Of a stretch of DNA of 64,000 bases, positions 32,960 to 45,252 are shown piece after piece (the stretch's first letter is position 1; each line of letters starts with the position of its first letter). The translations under genes and the position numbers were made by a program. The notes beneath the pieces were generated by a model. That model searched no databases and was not told where the DNA came from. It worked only from the letters and a program-made list of their open reading frames with translations. This stretch comes from Ptychodera flava (lineage: Eukaryota; Hemichordata; Enteropneusta; Ptychoderidae): contig NC_091942.1 in NCBI RefSeq assembly GCF_041260155.1, positions 16,376,001-16,440,000 of the forward strand. Direction: 5' to 3'.

Positions 32960-35900
32960 TCAACAAACCAATGAAAACTGTCAAAATTTACAAAAATTTC
33001 CAAGTGACACACAACTGGGCCCCAGAACTTGTGCAATATGTGATGCACTGTCATACGCACTGTAAAAATTTGCAAATCTGGAGATTTTTTGGAAAATGTG
33101 TCTAAATTTTGCCCATGAGGGCTTCATTTTGTTTCGTGATTGATTATGATCATTGTACAAATCACAATTAAATTTATGATTTAGCAGTACAGTTATGATG
33201 TTAATATTATTATTCATATTCACAGGCATGTAAACAATCTATTACTGTGTATTTGTGGTCAGTCACGTGGTTCAGCTCGACCAATTAAAATGCAATGGAC
33301 AGGGCCCGGTAATATAATGATAATTATACCAGACCAAATGTTATCTCATATGATAGAAACTATGAACTTGCATTAAAAATAAAAAGTTATCTCATTTGGG
33401 TACATACTAAGGATTCTATTACAATATGTATACTACTTCATTTACATTCATCAACCCAGTCAGCACAAACTGAATCTACAAAATATGCTTAATTTTCTTG
33501 TGGTACTGTCAGAAAGGCATAATTTGAGATCAGTTAGATAAAAAGATTAGCAATTAATTCCACTTTTTTGTCAGACATGATTTACCAAAGGTTCACCTTT
33601 CATGCTATTTAAACACAGTAATTTAAGTTTTTTGAACCATGTGACAGGAAATCGTTAGACTATGCCATGGTGCCAAAGGGTCTCAACACAAGATCTTACA
33701 AGAAGGATCATTGGCTGAAACAATATGGTCTGCATCAATGTCAAATCACAGTTGTAAAACCGTTACCTTTTCACCATAATCATGGTTTGGCCAAAACCTT
33801 ATGTCAATGATCAGTGTAGGCTGGTTTACTTAGGAAATGGAGGTGAACATATTAAAACTAGCACTTTCTTTCACAAAGTAAAAAAAAAAATTACACAAAT
33901 AATAAAAACAGAGATCATCCATCAGCAATTAAAACAGTACTTTATCTTCTAATTCTACACTCTCCTATACTTACAAAAAGAGCTATTTTGGCAAATTCAA
34001 ACTTAGGCCAATTGCTTGACTATTTGTAGGGTTGGCCCTAAGAGAAATCAGTTTTATCATCATAACTTCATATTTTAAGACATTACAATCTCAATGCAAC
34101 CTCAAAGAATCCATTACAATTGAAATCAATTAAAAGATATATAATTCCTATGTCACTATAACATAGAGTATTTTATGGACCTTTCAGTATACAAGTATAT
34201 TGAGGAATTAATAGCTATAATGATCAAGTCAGATATACTAAGTTCTCATGAAGATTACAGATATAAAAAAGCAATTTTCATGTACAATACAATCTCCACA
34301 TTGAATTCATCTCATTTCAATTGATATAAGAAGTGACACATTCACACAACCTTGGGTAAAGTTGCCATCTTTTGACAAAAGATCATGTACATAAACTCAG
34401 GCAGTGTTTTACATCAACACTGCTACCTCATGACTTACTTTCATGCCATCAGTTTACTTAAATAACACTCATACAAATCCAGAATACATGAATGATAGGA
34501 GATCTAAGCTAAGCAAGCAAATATCACAAATTTACTTATATGGTTAAGGTGGCACCGTCTGTATGTAGATCAAGACTTTAAATTGCACCTTATTCGGTTC
34601 CATCATTTTCATTGTGCTATTTAAAGAAATTTAATGATCATCATTCAGTGCTTAGGCCACATGAGGACTTAACTTCATTTCATTGACAACCTACTCTATG
34701 TAAATAACATACAACCTAAGGATCCTTATAGTTACAATTGCAAATCAATGTACAAAAGATGGCAATTTCGCCCTATCATTTTCTTTCTAATTCTAAAAGT
34801 CAATCAACAGGTTGTTCATACAAAATAACAATTACATTGTACAACAGATGTACAGCATAACATTGATTCCAACAATAACTATCACTAACTGGCAAATAAC
34901 CAGTTTAAATAGTGATTACTCGATAGATTACCCGATACAAACACACAGTCACGTATGGTCTTACTGAAATATTAAGGATATATACTGGAGGAATTAAAAT
35001 AGGTGATAACAGGTTATCATAGTATGTAAAACAATGCAAAATAGTGAGTTTGAAGTGACTGTGTGTCTGCAGTACTGCTAACTGCAACTTTGGCAGCTTT
35101 TTGCATTAAATCGTGTTTTGAGCTTGGTAATTTAAAAGTAGAGGGCCATCAGAACTGCACTCAAAGGTTGTATTGCGACCCATACAAACAATATAAACAC
35201 TTTATCAAAGGTATGTTAGTGATTGATAAACGTAATAATGTGCATCATAAAATTTAAAAATTGCAACTATGTTGACAAAATGCACGTATGCATCTATACA
35301 TAAAGTATGCAATACATTGTTTGTAAACAGGAAAGTTGTATAGGTGCAGTCCCGATGACTCCCATAATTTTAAGTATCTATTTCCCTCTCTTTACATCAA
35401 ATTTCAGCATAATTCGATGATAATCTAGATAAACACACAACCTATATCACAGATCTAGCATCATGGACTCAGTGTTTCAAATTTGTTGAAGTTATTTTGA
35501 AACCATCTAATTTATGAAATTCCATACTGAGCAGAGATAACATAGAAATACATTATTATTACCATCTACCCACTGAGTTCTTGTGAATCACACCCAACAG
35601 ACTCTTCTGTTGACGAGTGTATCAGAAACGACATTAATACATTTAGAAATGGGGTAGATTTTTTTTACCTATATTAAGGGTGTCTGATTTAGACATTCAT
35701 GTAGTGTAACCATCAAATCAATGCTGAAATTTGCTGAAACATTATCAGCAGATTCTATGAAATATGATTTAATGCTGAAATCTGTTAAGGAACGTCTGAT
35801 GAAGTAATATGACTAATTATGTTAGAAGTTAGTCATTCAGATATAAATTATCATATTGTAAGTACAACTCATCAGCAAGTCTGGATATTATATGCCATGA

Positions 35901-36450
35901 CTCTGATAAGACAGTGAAGATGACAAATACAATTTATCACAACACAGATTTTCCATGTGAATCAGGTGAGTATAACGATGGTAACAAGGCAAGCATTGTA
36001 AAGGATGTTTCTTTGAAATATCTTTCTTAAGGAGACATTCTGTTTAACAAAACCATCTTTTCTACAATTGCCAGAAACCATAACACTAGAACTTAAAATG
36101 TTCTTCAGATATTGGGCAGATGCGATGAGAAACATGCAGCTGTATACCTCAAAGCAGGTCCTTATGTCCTGCTACCTTAACTGTGTGCAATCAATAACCA
36201 ATCATCCATTGTTAAATATTACTAGATAACTAACAAACAAAAGATTTGTTTCTCATCCTTGTCCAGGTTTATCTGGACTCAGATTACATATGTATCGCAC
36301 ATTTTTCTGCAGGGCAAATATATGAAAATGATAGCATTGCAACAGCACATCACCCACCTCAGAAATGAAAATGTCTCAAAGATCTTACATGTACAGTTTA
36401 TAGTTCAGAAAAATCACTTTTGTTTTGGGCTGATTGCTGTGCATTAAAAT
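32960..36450. other. Sequence between the 32.9 kb foldback and gene 2, no gene seen
   Basis: AT-rich sequence without convincing open frames or structured repeats. The end near 36450 is the likely 3' end of gene 2. Confidence 0.4.
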
Positions 36451-36455
36451 TCTGC

Positions 36456-36461
36456 TTTATT
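36456..36461 (-). terminator. Candidate polyadenylation signal of gene 2
   Basis: AATAAA on the minus strand lies about 520 nt after the gene 2 stop codon. It is the clearest canonical hexamer I noticed downstream. Assignment is by position only. Confidence 0.4.
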
Positions 36462-36981
36462 GACACATATCAAGGGGTAGCGGAGGGTAAATGTACCCTA
36501 CATGTGCCATGATAATTTGGTCTAGATTATATGGATATGCTCTTTGTAATCTGAATAATTAATGAGCACAACCAACTACCACTGTATCATGCTTATGGAC
36601 CCCTTTAAAATCATTGAAAATTGCAATCAAGATTTTTGGATTAAAGACTGCAGCTTCACAATGTTTTTGTATTAAACAGATACAGAATGAGAAACACTTC
36701 TTTTGTTTGATACAACATGTTTGGATGATCTTATCTGTCATTTTGACAGAATAAAAGTCCAGCGGTTCATCCACAGTTCCTCCATCCCGGGATTTTGTAA
36801 ATGTACCTAATATCTATGCAAAGGGAGTAGTTGCCATTTTCACTTGCATTTGTCAAATCGAGTTATAGTAAAAATCCATAGAGATTATATAAATCACCTA
36901 TTTCAAAGCAGGACTTTCTAAGGCCTGGGATGGAGGAATCGTGCATTTAAAAGTATTGATTGCAAAACACAGTTAAATTCT

Positions 36982-37058
36982 CTAGTCTGCCACTTTTTTA
37001 TCATTATCTTCTTCTTCTACTTGGACGACTATTGGTTCATCCATTGTTTCTTTTTCTT
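36982..37058 (-). CDS. Gene 2 coding exon 5: acidic C-terminus and stop
   Basis: The acceptor cttttcacag is entered in phase 1. The frame encodes KEKETMDEPIVVQVEEEDND followed by KKVAD and TAG at 36984-36982. The acidic ending is unlike the tails of genes 1 and 3. Confidence 0.75.
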
Positions 37059-40000
37059 CTGTGAAAAGTAAAAAGGAAAGGCAAAATGATCCCTATATAA
37101 TTTTTTAATCACTTTCTGCAACATGTACGTGAACTACTTTACACTGAACAGTTACATTAAAATTCAAAATATCTAGAATTAGCAACAAAAGGTTGATGTT
37201 TTTGAAAAAGAGAATATTAAAATGACCGTTATATTCAATACAATGTACTCAGATCAAACAATGGCTTGCTGTTTTGATGATATTCATTAAGATATTTGCA
37301 AACTTTCAGTTCACTGAAGTATGGAATTAAACATAGTGAGCATAATTATGGTAGTGCATACATTCAACTAAATACTCACTTGTGGTTTCTTGTATGCCAT
37401 CGGGAAGGCTTTCAGGATCAGGACCCGGGACATCAATCTTGCTAACATCAGTGGCTAAACGGCTAGTAGTTTTATTGCCATCACTTTCCACTATGACAAC
37501 CTTGGGGTCATTGCTAACTGTGTTAACATTGCTGTACATGATGGTATATGGACCATTGCCTTGAATAAAGGCGGAGAAAATGGTTTAATTCCATCTGTGC
37601 AGCCATTCTTTATCCATACCCTTAGTTGCTAAAGCTCATCAAATATGCTAATTATAGCAACTAACTCCCTGGTCTCCTCTTAATATCAGACGTTACTCTT
37701 ATATTTTTGTATGATCAATAGTAGCAGCAAGTCTCATTCAATTTTGTGCATCCCGTCTGTTCTTGATTTATAAACATATTTCTGAAATAATTCTTCAAAT
37801 TAGCGTAAACTATGATAAATGAATAAATTCTTATTCCAGATTGAGAAATGTTGTTGACAGACAGAGAGACAGAGAGAAGGAGAGATAGACAAACAGACAG
37901 ACATCTGTACAATAATAGGTAATACATTTGAACATGCTAGCAAAACAGTATGAATCATTTCATTGAGTAATGTACAGTAACTGTATGGCACTTAATTAGC
38001 ACTTGACGACAAAGTAACTGTCGCTTAAAATCGCCATCAAATCAAACTGTAGGTAGGAGGGATCATTATACTGTAATGTGGGAAATATTATATACTGGTA
38101 TGAGCTAAAAAGGTGTCTGAAAGGGAAGAGACTACAGCCTCTTGGTAATTTTACCTTTTTTCTTCCTGAGTCTGACAATAACTGTTATCCCAGTTATTGT
38201 TGATAATACAATTATGACTGAGGCTGCTATAAGTACCACATTCCCACTCTTTGAGTCGTCTCTATGTTGACCATATACATCTGAATGAGTTTGTTTCGGC
38301 AATTCCATTGTCATATCTGCACTTGACTGATAAGTGACATGTGCTCCTACATCATTCTTTGCAGTATAATCATCCACATGGATTGCCTTGGTTACTTTTG
38401 TACTAGTGTAGCCTATAAAAAAATGTTATAAGCGTAAGATTTTGTCTCTTGCACTATTGACTGTGGCAGAGAGAGTTTGGGTTTAATAACGGTGATATCA
38501 GGTACTTGGAGTTGGGAAAAGAGAAGCATGGAGGGTTTGAAGGGATATATTTAACAAACTGTAGTGGGCGCCTTTCATGTCGTACTCTTGCATTAAAATT
38601 GCCAGCCAAGATATCTGCTAATTCCACTCACAGTCAATGACACGGGATGATTATCAAGAGGGGTCCATTAACATCTGTCAACTTCTCCTTACAAACAATG
38701 GCTAGAGTTTGAAAAAGTGAGATTCTTGTGATCTATTCATTCATTCAGATAGTTACTAGCGAGTAGAGAAAATGAGACTCCTGTAGCTTCATTATGAAAA
38801 CCTTAATGGAGCTATACTAGCCCCTACAAGGTCATTTCTCATATTGAAAATACTAGTACTTTTAAACCACCTCTATTGATGCCATCAGATGGACAATCTA
38901 TGGGCAGCCTATAGAATAGGTTCTATCATGAAAAGGGAGCTAATATAAGGAAGGAGAAAGTAATTATGAAGCATTGCATTATCTGACAAAATATGCTTAC
39001 TTATGTAACAGAACACAACTGATGAAAGCAAATATGTTTGTGATTCAGGATTCGACATATATGTAATTGAGGAAGTTGGCAACCAATATTTTCAACAGCA
39101 TAAGCAAACATTTGTACATAATATGTTAATTCTTATGGATTTGAAATAGTAATGATATATGTCAATAATCTTCTTTACTCAATTAAAGTTATGTGAGTTG
39201 CCACCTCTTCATCTTGTTATTACCTTTAACCAATATTAATAAAATCACTTTGATGAACTATAAATGGGCCATTAGATTTCAGTAAGGTGGACTGAGTAAG
39301 AACACGCACATTTTTTACTTCAAGATTTAACAAATATTCCACTTTTTGTGAGATAATGTCATGTTGAAATATTTTTTCAAAAACAGCAAGATTGCAAAAC
39401 ATTGCTCTTTCACTTGTTCTTGATCACCCATTCCAGTGCCAAAAGGGTTTATTAATTACCTCCACATCTGTCTTTGTATTCATCAAGTACATCCAAAAGA
39501 GTATCACAGTGGACACACTTCATTTCAAAGCACCAAAATCCATACCCGCACTCTCTATCATCCCTGCACCCTCCATAAGTGGCTGTTAACTGATCCTCTA
39601 TATGGAAATGGATCAAAAGGTCACATTTATTAATTTTTTTATTTGTCCTTCACAATATGACATTGCCAAAGAGAAGTTGAAGGTTAAATTTCTAAAAGCT
39701 TACTACATTCCACAATAAAATTCATCATTAATGTTGAGATTCAACATTATGTACATGAGGCATAGATCTGTTGAATTGTTTCTTAAGCTGGAAAAGAAAT
39801 TATCTAAAGTGCTTGTTTTGGTTTCCGTAAGAAACCATGCAATGGATTTCTACCATTATGAGCAGATTGATTCATAAAATTTCACATACTTTTGTTAGTA
39901 TTGTATTGTATTGTATTGTATTGTATTGTATTGGTCTGTAAATTGCTGTTTGTTTCAGTAAATTGTGTTTGCTAACCTGTCAATCAGAATAATGTTATGA

Positions 40001-43000
40001 TAGAGACTCTTAACAATAACATGATGCAAAATTTCTCACTATTAGGTGAATTTAGTCCAATTTTTTCTGAGTTCAGCAAGTTGAATATTGAATTGAGTAC
40101 GATGATGTACCGAAGGTGAGGTACAACAATTTAATGGGTATGATCATTAGGTTATTGATGAACATGACTTGAGATAAACTGATAAACTCGCAATTGTATG
40201 TTCAAATTATGCTTTTGAATGAGAAGGCAAGAAAGGGTCATATCTTGAGAATCATAGAGTGCATGTGATTGTAAAATTTGGATCATCAAAGGAAAATATA
40301 GAGCTATCGAATCTTGAATAAATTTAGTATCAAGATAAAAAGTTTGTATTTTCCCCAGGAGTCTATAAAAGTAACAATTGATTTGCGGTCAATGAAATGA
40401 GGCGGCATCATACCAACCTTTACACTTCGTCGGAGAATCAGCTTTTGAGAAGGCACTGCATTTCTCACATGTTCCAGCTCCTTTGAGGCAGAATTGTCCT
40501 GTTATACACTGGAAATCACTAGTGCATTTTCCAGTTCCTGAGAACTGTTGCTGTGCACAAGTATGTGTACTTGTACACAATAAAAAAACAAGTGCACAGC
40601 TTTTCACCGATACCTAATGAAATAAATTATGCACAAGACAGAATATGAGAATGCAGGTTAATTACTTCACCAAGAAATGAAGAATATAAGTCATTTGATT
40701 TATAGAGTTACAACAATTTTGTTGCACATACTATTTCACAATATAGTAAGGATTTCATAACAAAGAAACCAGATGAGTTCCATTTCAAAATTACAATGAC
40801 CAAAATGACCCCTTTTATTAATATGTTGTGGTAAAATACAGCTTTTTTAAAATGTAAGCTGCCTTATGAATCGGTATATTGTGTGTTTCACTCTATATGT
40901 ATTATCTTGCCAATAAAAGTACAATCAATTGTTTGACTAATATAATATGGTGGCATTACTCTTTAGTACCACATTTGTTTCAAAGCAACATTTCTCACCA
41001 AAGATGACATGAAAACCCTATATATTTTCAAAAAACAGAGAATCTATGTGGTATATGGTGGCAATGATGAAGGAGTACATATAATAGGGATAAAAAAAAC
41101 ATTTTGTTATTAATAATAAAAAGTTGTTTTTACATTACAAAATTTATGTCTCATTTGAAACAAGAGTTTACATGGAAAAAACAATAGTTTTATTTTGCAT
41201 TATCTTTTTTTTCTGATAAAGTGGGGGAAGAGTCGAAAGACTGACATGACAAAAATAGTGAAGATCATGATAAAATAAAATTGAGATGACTCTTATTCCA
41301 AATGTTAGCATCATATTATATACACCAAAAGAATGAAGTGTGAAAATTTCACTAAATTTTGATACACCCAGAGTACTCGTATATTTCTTTTCAAATGTTG
41401 AGAACAAGTGAAAAAGGGGTTCTATTATTTTGACTCACACCTAAGAACAACTTGCTGCCCCAGCCATAAAACTGAATGGTATCTTAAAATGCACATGATA
41501 AATCAGCAGGCAGAGGGCAATTGGTGAAATTTGGAGTTCCTTCAAAATTTGTTCTGCATATCAAGGGTCAAACCATAATCACCTGTTTTCTAAAATTCCG
41601 CTCTGTGTCTACGTGGCCCACAGACATGTGTATATATGCCTGAGATGATGTACACACATCTATGGGGCACGTAGGCGCAGAGTGGAATTTTAAAAAACAG
41701 GTGACTGTGGTCAATCCTGTCTTTTTATAGGTTTTTTCATTTGATGTTGGGTGTCCATCTATAACTCATACATTACGTTCAAGAAAATGGACAAAAACCT
41801 TGTGTGCTCCATTCTAACAAGAGTGAAACTTTGCTATTGAAGTCAAGATGAACAGCTTCTAGTCATAGAGGAAACCCTCAATCCCGGAGATTTACCACTA
41901 CCATCATATACCAACTTATCTTTCAAAACTTCAAATAAATTAGTGTTTTCAATTGCATGATAGGATATTGATTTAAAGGTTCTAAAGGTCACTGAATCCA
42001 CCAGACGTATATGACCATAATTTGTTTACACAAATCTAGGTTTTTCAAAACAAAATTAAGTAGTGAATTAGAGGTTTATTGTGAAATATGTTAATCTATT
42101 ACTTTGAGTTCACACTAGAAATAGGCTAATTATTATTGGTGAAATCATGAAACGGCAGAAATGGCATAAAGTGAAAAGAAGAAATAAACTGAAAAATAAA
42201 TTCATAAATTAATAAAGAAGTAAAGGCACAAAAATATATAGAATGAAATAAATCCAACAAACATCAAAACAGAAGGTCGATTTGATGTATTACTCACGCC
42301 ACTCAATCCTCATTGTCCTGTCAGTGTTACTACAGTGCCCCTATGTGGGTAAGGACAGGGGGAGAAATTAAAGGGAGGGGGGTGGTATTTTTCAAAATGA
42401 TGCTGCGCAGTGACCCTTCAAGTGTTGATAAGAAAGAAGTGAACCTCCCCAGTTTTCATGTGCAACAAACAGTGACCTTCCCCTACGTGTCACAGTCCAC
42501 ATAAATAATATTTAGACCCTTTCTCTTGCGGCCATCTCAGATTTTAACCCAAAAATTGACCTAATTTTTATAAAAATTGATCATTCAAAATTCTGTACAT
42601 TAACTTTGTAGACCATATGACTAGGTGGCTACATTGCAAATATCAAGGTTTTAAGTCATGCAAATATTGAGAAGATTTTTAAAGTATTATTTTGTCAGAA
42701 TTTTCCATGACCCTTTGACTTGCCTATACCTCTGCAGCAAAGCTATGGCTATATCTTATCCTATACACAGTCCAAGAGGGCTGGTGTCTATTGAACAATG
42801 TAGGGGACAAAATTGCACAAGTAAATTTCAAGGTTGCCAGTGACCTTTCATCATACATATATACATAATTATAGGCTAGCCGATAGAGCTAGAGTTCTAT
42901 TTTTTGGTGGACAGATGATTTTGCTGGTTTTCTGTCATGTGGCCTGATAACCTTTGACCTCGATTTCCCCATTATGCCAGGAAATCAGTAACTTCAAGAG

Positions 43001-44009
43001 CTACAGGCTTTAAATTTGGAGGGATGAGGGACCTAATGGCTTCACATCCTGAACCTCATTAATTATGATCAAATAAAATATTAATGATGTTGAATGTGAC
43101 ACACAGGGGTGGGTCATTGTTTGTTGTGCATGGAAATAGGAGAGAGCCACGTTTTTCTTGTAAACACTTTTTAAGGGTCGCTAGTTTACATGCAGAGTCA
43201 TTTTGAAACACACCAGCCCTCCCTCCCGGTAATTTCTGTCCAGTTCCTTATTTCGCAATCTCGCCATTGCGCTATTTCGCCGATTATAACTAGCCCTAAA
43301 AATACGAAGTTTCATAGGAGCTGCGTACATGAAGTGAACTCGCTGAGATCAAATAATTAAACAAGTTCTGACGCCAAAGCAGTTCTTTTTTAATGTCCCG
43401 TCAACTTCGCTGAATTCCTGTTGCCAATAATAGAATTGTATGTTTATATGAAACATTTTTTCTGATGACTTTAGCAGTAATATTCACGTTACCGAGTGGA
43501 AATTAGCGAAGGGTAGTTGTATCTTCCTTCTACCTCCTTGCTGTGCATGAGTGCTATAATTTCACCCCTACCAGGATGTCACTGCTTATCGGAATGTTCA
43601 TCGAAGAGAGACGGAAATCGTTGAAATTGCATAGGCCTAAGGTAGCGCATTTTAAGGTGATAGATACATCATCCTGTCGAGTGCAACATATACAAAAAAC
43701 AGTTTACGTCGAAGAACTTCACTCGTATTGTCATCAACCCAATTTAGAAAGAAAGATCAACTTTACAACGTCGATTATTACTACTGGAGAAGCCCTCGAT
43801 AATTTAACTCACGGAGCTGAGATTAATTTGTCTTTTTAACCTCCAGCTCCAGGCAGCGCGACTGGTCAACATAACAACGGTGCGCATTCATTGTTTGCCT
43901 TGCTGAACGGGAACACTTTTTGGCATAGCTTAAATAAGCTTCACAACATCCATAAAAGTACCACTGTATTTGAATTCTTCCGACCCAATCATAGCCCTGA
44001 ACTTACCAT
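36982..44009 (-). CDS. Gene 2: one-module cysteine-rich type I membrane protein with tyrosine-motif tail (237 aa, 5 exons)
   Basis: Exons in transcript order are 44009-44007 (the ATG alone), 40613-40418, 38412-38155, 37559-37380 and 37058-36982, giving 714 nt and 237 residues. Intron phases are 0,1,1,1. The order is signal peptide (1 to about 21), one cysteine module (C31, C37, C43, C50, C53, C65), a stalk, a membrane helix (125-146) with an RLRKKK stop-transfer signal, and a 91-residue tail containing PYTIMYSNV and an acidic C-terminus. The module is C-x5-C-x5-C-x6-C-x2-C-x11-C, with phenylalanine before the third cysteine, so it matches the second-module type of genes 1 and 3. Gene 2 lies in the opposite orientation between those two genes. 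A membrane signalling role is inferred. No name is recognised. Confidence 0.8.
37380..37559 (-). CDS. Gene 2 coding exon 4: tyrosine-motif cytoplasmic segment
   Basis: The exon is 180 nt, phase 1 at both ends, with acceptor ttattcaag and donor CACAA|GTGAGT. It begins GNGPYTIMYSNVN. Y157 is in YTIM (YxxM, PI3K-SH2 type). Y161 is in IMYSNV, which fits both the ITIM pattern [ILVS]xYxx[ILV] and YxN (Grb2-SH2 type). The remainder is rich in D, P and S. Motif meaning is from established knowledge of SH2 ligands; use in this protein is inference. Confidence 0.8.
37857..37906. repeat. Purine-rich (GACA/GAGA)n simple repeat in intron 3 of gene 2
   Basis: Short GA- and GACA-rich repeat. Confidence 0.75.
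38155..38412 (-). CDS. Gene 2 coding exon 3: stalk and transmembrane helix
   Basis: The exon is 258 nt, phase 1 at both ends, with acceptor tttatag and donor AAAAAG|GTAAAA. It encodes a roughly 58-residue stalk rich in T, S, D and H, then the helix VVLIAASVIIVLSTITGITV and the basic stop RLRKKK. The stalk has no N-glycosylation sequon. Genes 1 and 3 have no such stalk, so here it occupies the place of their second cysteine module. Confidence 0.83.
39895..39935. repeat. (TATTG)n microsatellite in intron 2 of gene 2
   Basis: Seven or so TATTG pentamers. Confidence 0.9.
40418..40613 (-). CDS. Gene 2 coding exon 2: signal peptide core and cysteine module
   Basis: The acceptor ttcattag ends at 40614 and the donor is AAAG|GTTGGT, phase 1. 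Residues VSVKSCALVFLLCTSTHTC form the hydrophobic core and cleavage region. The module starts at GKC and ends at the sixth cysteine two codons before the donor. The exon fuses secretion signal and module, as exon 1 of gene 1 and exon 2 of gene 3 do. Confidence 0.83.
41566..41714. mobile_element. Foldback element, about 150 bp, intron 1 of gene 2
   Basis: The arms TCACCTGTTTTCTAAAATTC and ...ATTTTAAAAAACAGGTGA pair, continuing through CTACGTGGCCC and GGGCACGTAG. Confidence 0.7.
42630..43080. repeat. Dispersed repeat carrying TGACCTTTGACCT-like motifs, copy 2
   Basis: The sequence resembles 850-1500, with phrases of the type 'cctctgcagcaaagctatggctatatctt'. It holds a one-mismatch DR1 (TAACCTTTGACCT at 42948-42960) and a degenerate one near 42707. 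It lies in intron 1 of gene 2. Confidence 0.5.
43543..43839 (+). other. Unassigned open frame in intron 1 of gene 2
   Basis: A 98-codon frame without an early ATG. The first ATG, at about 43576, gives MSLLIGMFIEERRKSLKLHR and roughly 88 residues, ending NLTHGAEINLSF. The composition is protein-like, but no domain or splice support is evident, and it lies antisense to gene 2. Confidence 0.2.
44007..44009 (-). CDS. Gene 2 initiator exon: ATG followed directly by a donor
   Basis: The next coding exon opens in phase 0 with no methionine, and an in-frame TAG formed at its acceptor closes the frame upstream, so the start codon must come from an earlier exon. On the minus strand, ATG at 44009-44007 is followed at once by the consensus donor GTAAGT, phase 0, in good context (CGACCATGG). 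CRE-like motifs lie just upstream. Joining it gives M-VSVKSCALVFLLCTS, a convincing signal peptide. This is inference from phase and splice strength. Confidence 0.55.
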
Positions 44010-44150
44010 GGTCGAGCTGTGACGTAATTTGCTCTTGAATTGAAGACCGTGCGGGTGAGGTGCGTTTCATCTATTGCGGAATTAACTACTGCGTCACACT
44101 TGTGCGTCACACTCGTTGTACGTTGCTGTGTACACATGTGACGAAAGCTA
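44010..44150 (-). promoter_or_regulatory. Gene 2 upstream region with CRE-like sites
   Basis: In the 140 bp before the proposed gene 2 ATG the minus strand carries TTACGTCA (44027-44020) and two TGACGCA copies (44095-44089 and 44108-44102). A further TGTGACGA-like match lies near 44136. A perfect TGACGTCA palindrome sits further out at 44645-44652. These fit ATF/CREB-type bZIP sites. The local GC is higher than in the surroundings. No TATA box was identified. Confidence 0.35.
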
Positions 44151-44583
44151 ATCTAATGATTGGCTGGTGATGGGGAACTTCCCCGTTACAAAATCGTATG
44201 AGAATAATTTGAACTGTTACTAGATGTACAGTTATTAATGCCAGAAAATATGCTATCAATCCGTTGCAAAACGTGTCCAACGGTTTTCCTTTAGGCCTAA
44301 CCTCATACTTAATGTAAAATGGGATAATGACACTTTTTTATGTTTTCCATTAACGTTATCGAAAGATAATTAGTCTAGAAGCCCGTTTTCATAACATAAC
44401 TACTCATTCCGAAAAGGTTATAACAAAACGAGGGTACCCCTCTCACCAAACGGGGCATCTAATTGCGTCCATTCGTTTCATCGTGATTGCCGATGTGATT
44501 TATCATAATTACACCTCACTCATTCAGCGTGCACTGCCATTGGTTAAACACGACTCACGTGACATGAAAAAGAACGTAATAAT

Positions 44584-44635
44584 GCCCTCTGCGAACGTGA
44601 TGATGTCCTCTGCGAACGTGATGATGTCCTCTGAT
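44584..44635. repeat. 21 bp tandem repeat
   Basis: About 2.5 copies of gtcctctgcgaacgtgatgat. Confidence 0.8.
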
Positions 44636-44719
44636 ATTACATGATGACGTCATTTTACTTACTGCGCCTCCTTTCGGCGCATAACAAATTGTCGTTCGCT
44701 TGTTTGTAATACTTGCAGT

Positions 44720-44743
44720 CACAGTCCCTCTAGAGGGACTGTG
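44720..44743. repeat. Perfect 24 bp palindrome
   Basis: CACAGTCCCTCT joined to its exact reverse complement AGAGGGACTGTG, flanked by ttgcagt and ttgcagt. Confidence 0.8.
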
Positions 44744-45057
44744 TTGCAGTCTAGTCGGCAACTATGGCTGCAAAACGTCATGCAGAGCTGTCACCGGCAC
44801 AGTTAGACGATATTTTGATGCTAGTAAACAGCAAACGAACGAAAATCAGCGACTATTAGCCTATATGCAAGCAACAAATTTGGATATACGCCACACAGGA
44901 CATCGGCAAACTTTCAGCGGCAACCCTCAGTAGACTCAGCACTGACAACATTTGCGGCTGAGATCCGGACCCCGGGTCCGGACTCAGAAAGGCGAACTGT
45001 ACTTGAAGAAGTCTTCGTGTTTTTGTGTCTTTGCATGTTTGCTTGTTCGGTGTAATA

Positions 45058-45252
45058 AAAATAATAACACATGAGAGCTTGGGCAATATCACGATTTTTT
45101 GCCTGCCTTCGGGCTGGTAGTCATGATCGAAATAGGCCTACTGATGATGCCCGAGCCGTAGGCGAGGGCATCATCAATATTTCGATCATGACCACCATCC
45201 CTTGGGAAGGCAATAAATCGTGATATTGCCCAAGCTCTCATGTGTTATTATT
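45058..45252. mobile_element. Foldback element, 195 bp
   Basis: The outer arms AATAATAACACATGAGAGCT and the inverse ending tctcatgtgttattattt pair nearly perfectly. The inner arms gatgatgcccgagccgtagg / gcgagggcatcatc and atcgaaata / tatttcgat continue the hairpin. Confidence 0.75.

Noticed and set aside
42280..42310. Minus-strand ATG followed by a GTGAGT donor as gene 2 exon 1
   Set aside because: The donor would be phase 1, incompatible with the phase 0 start of the leader exon. The ATG|GTAAGT at 44009 fits better.
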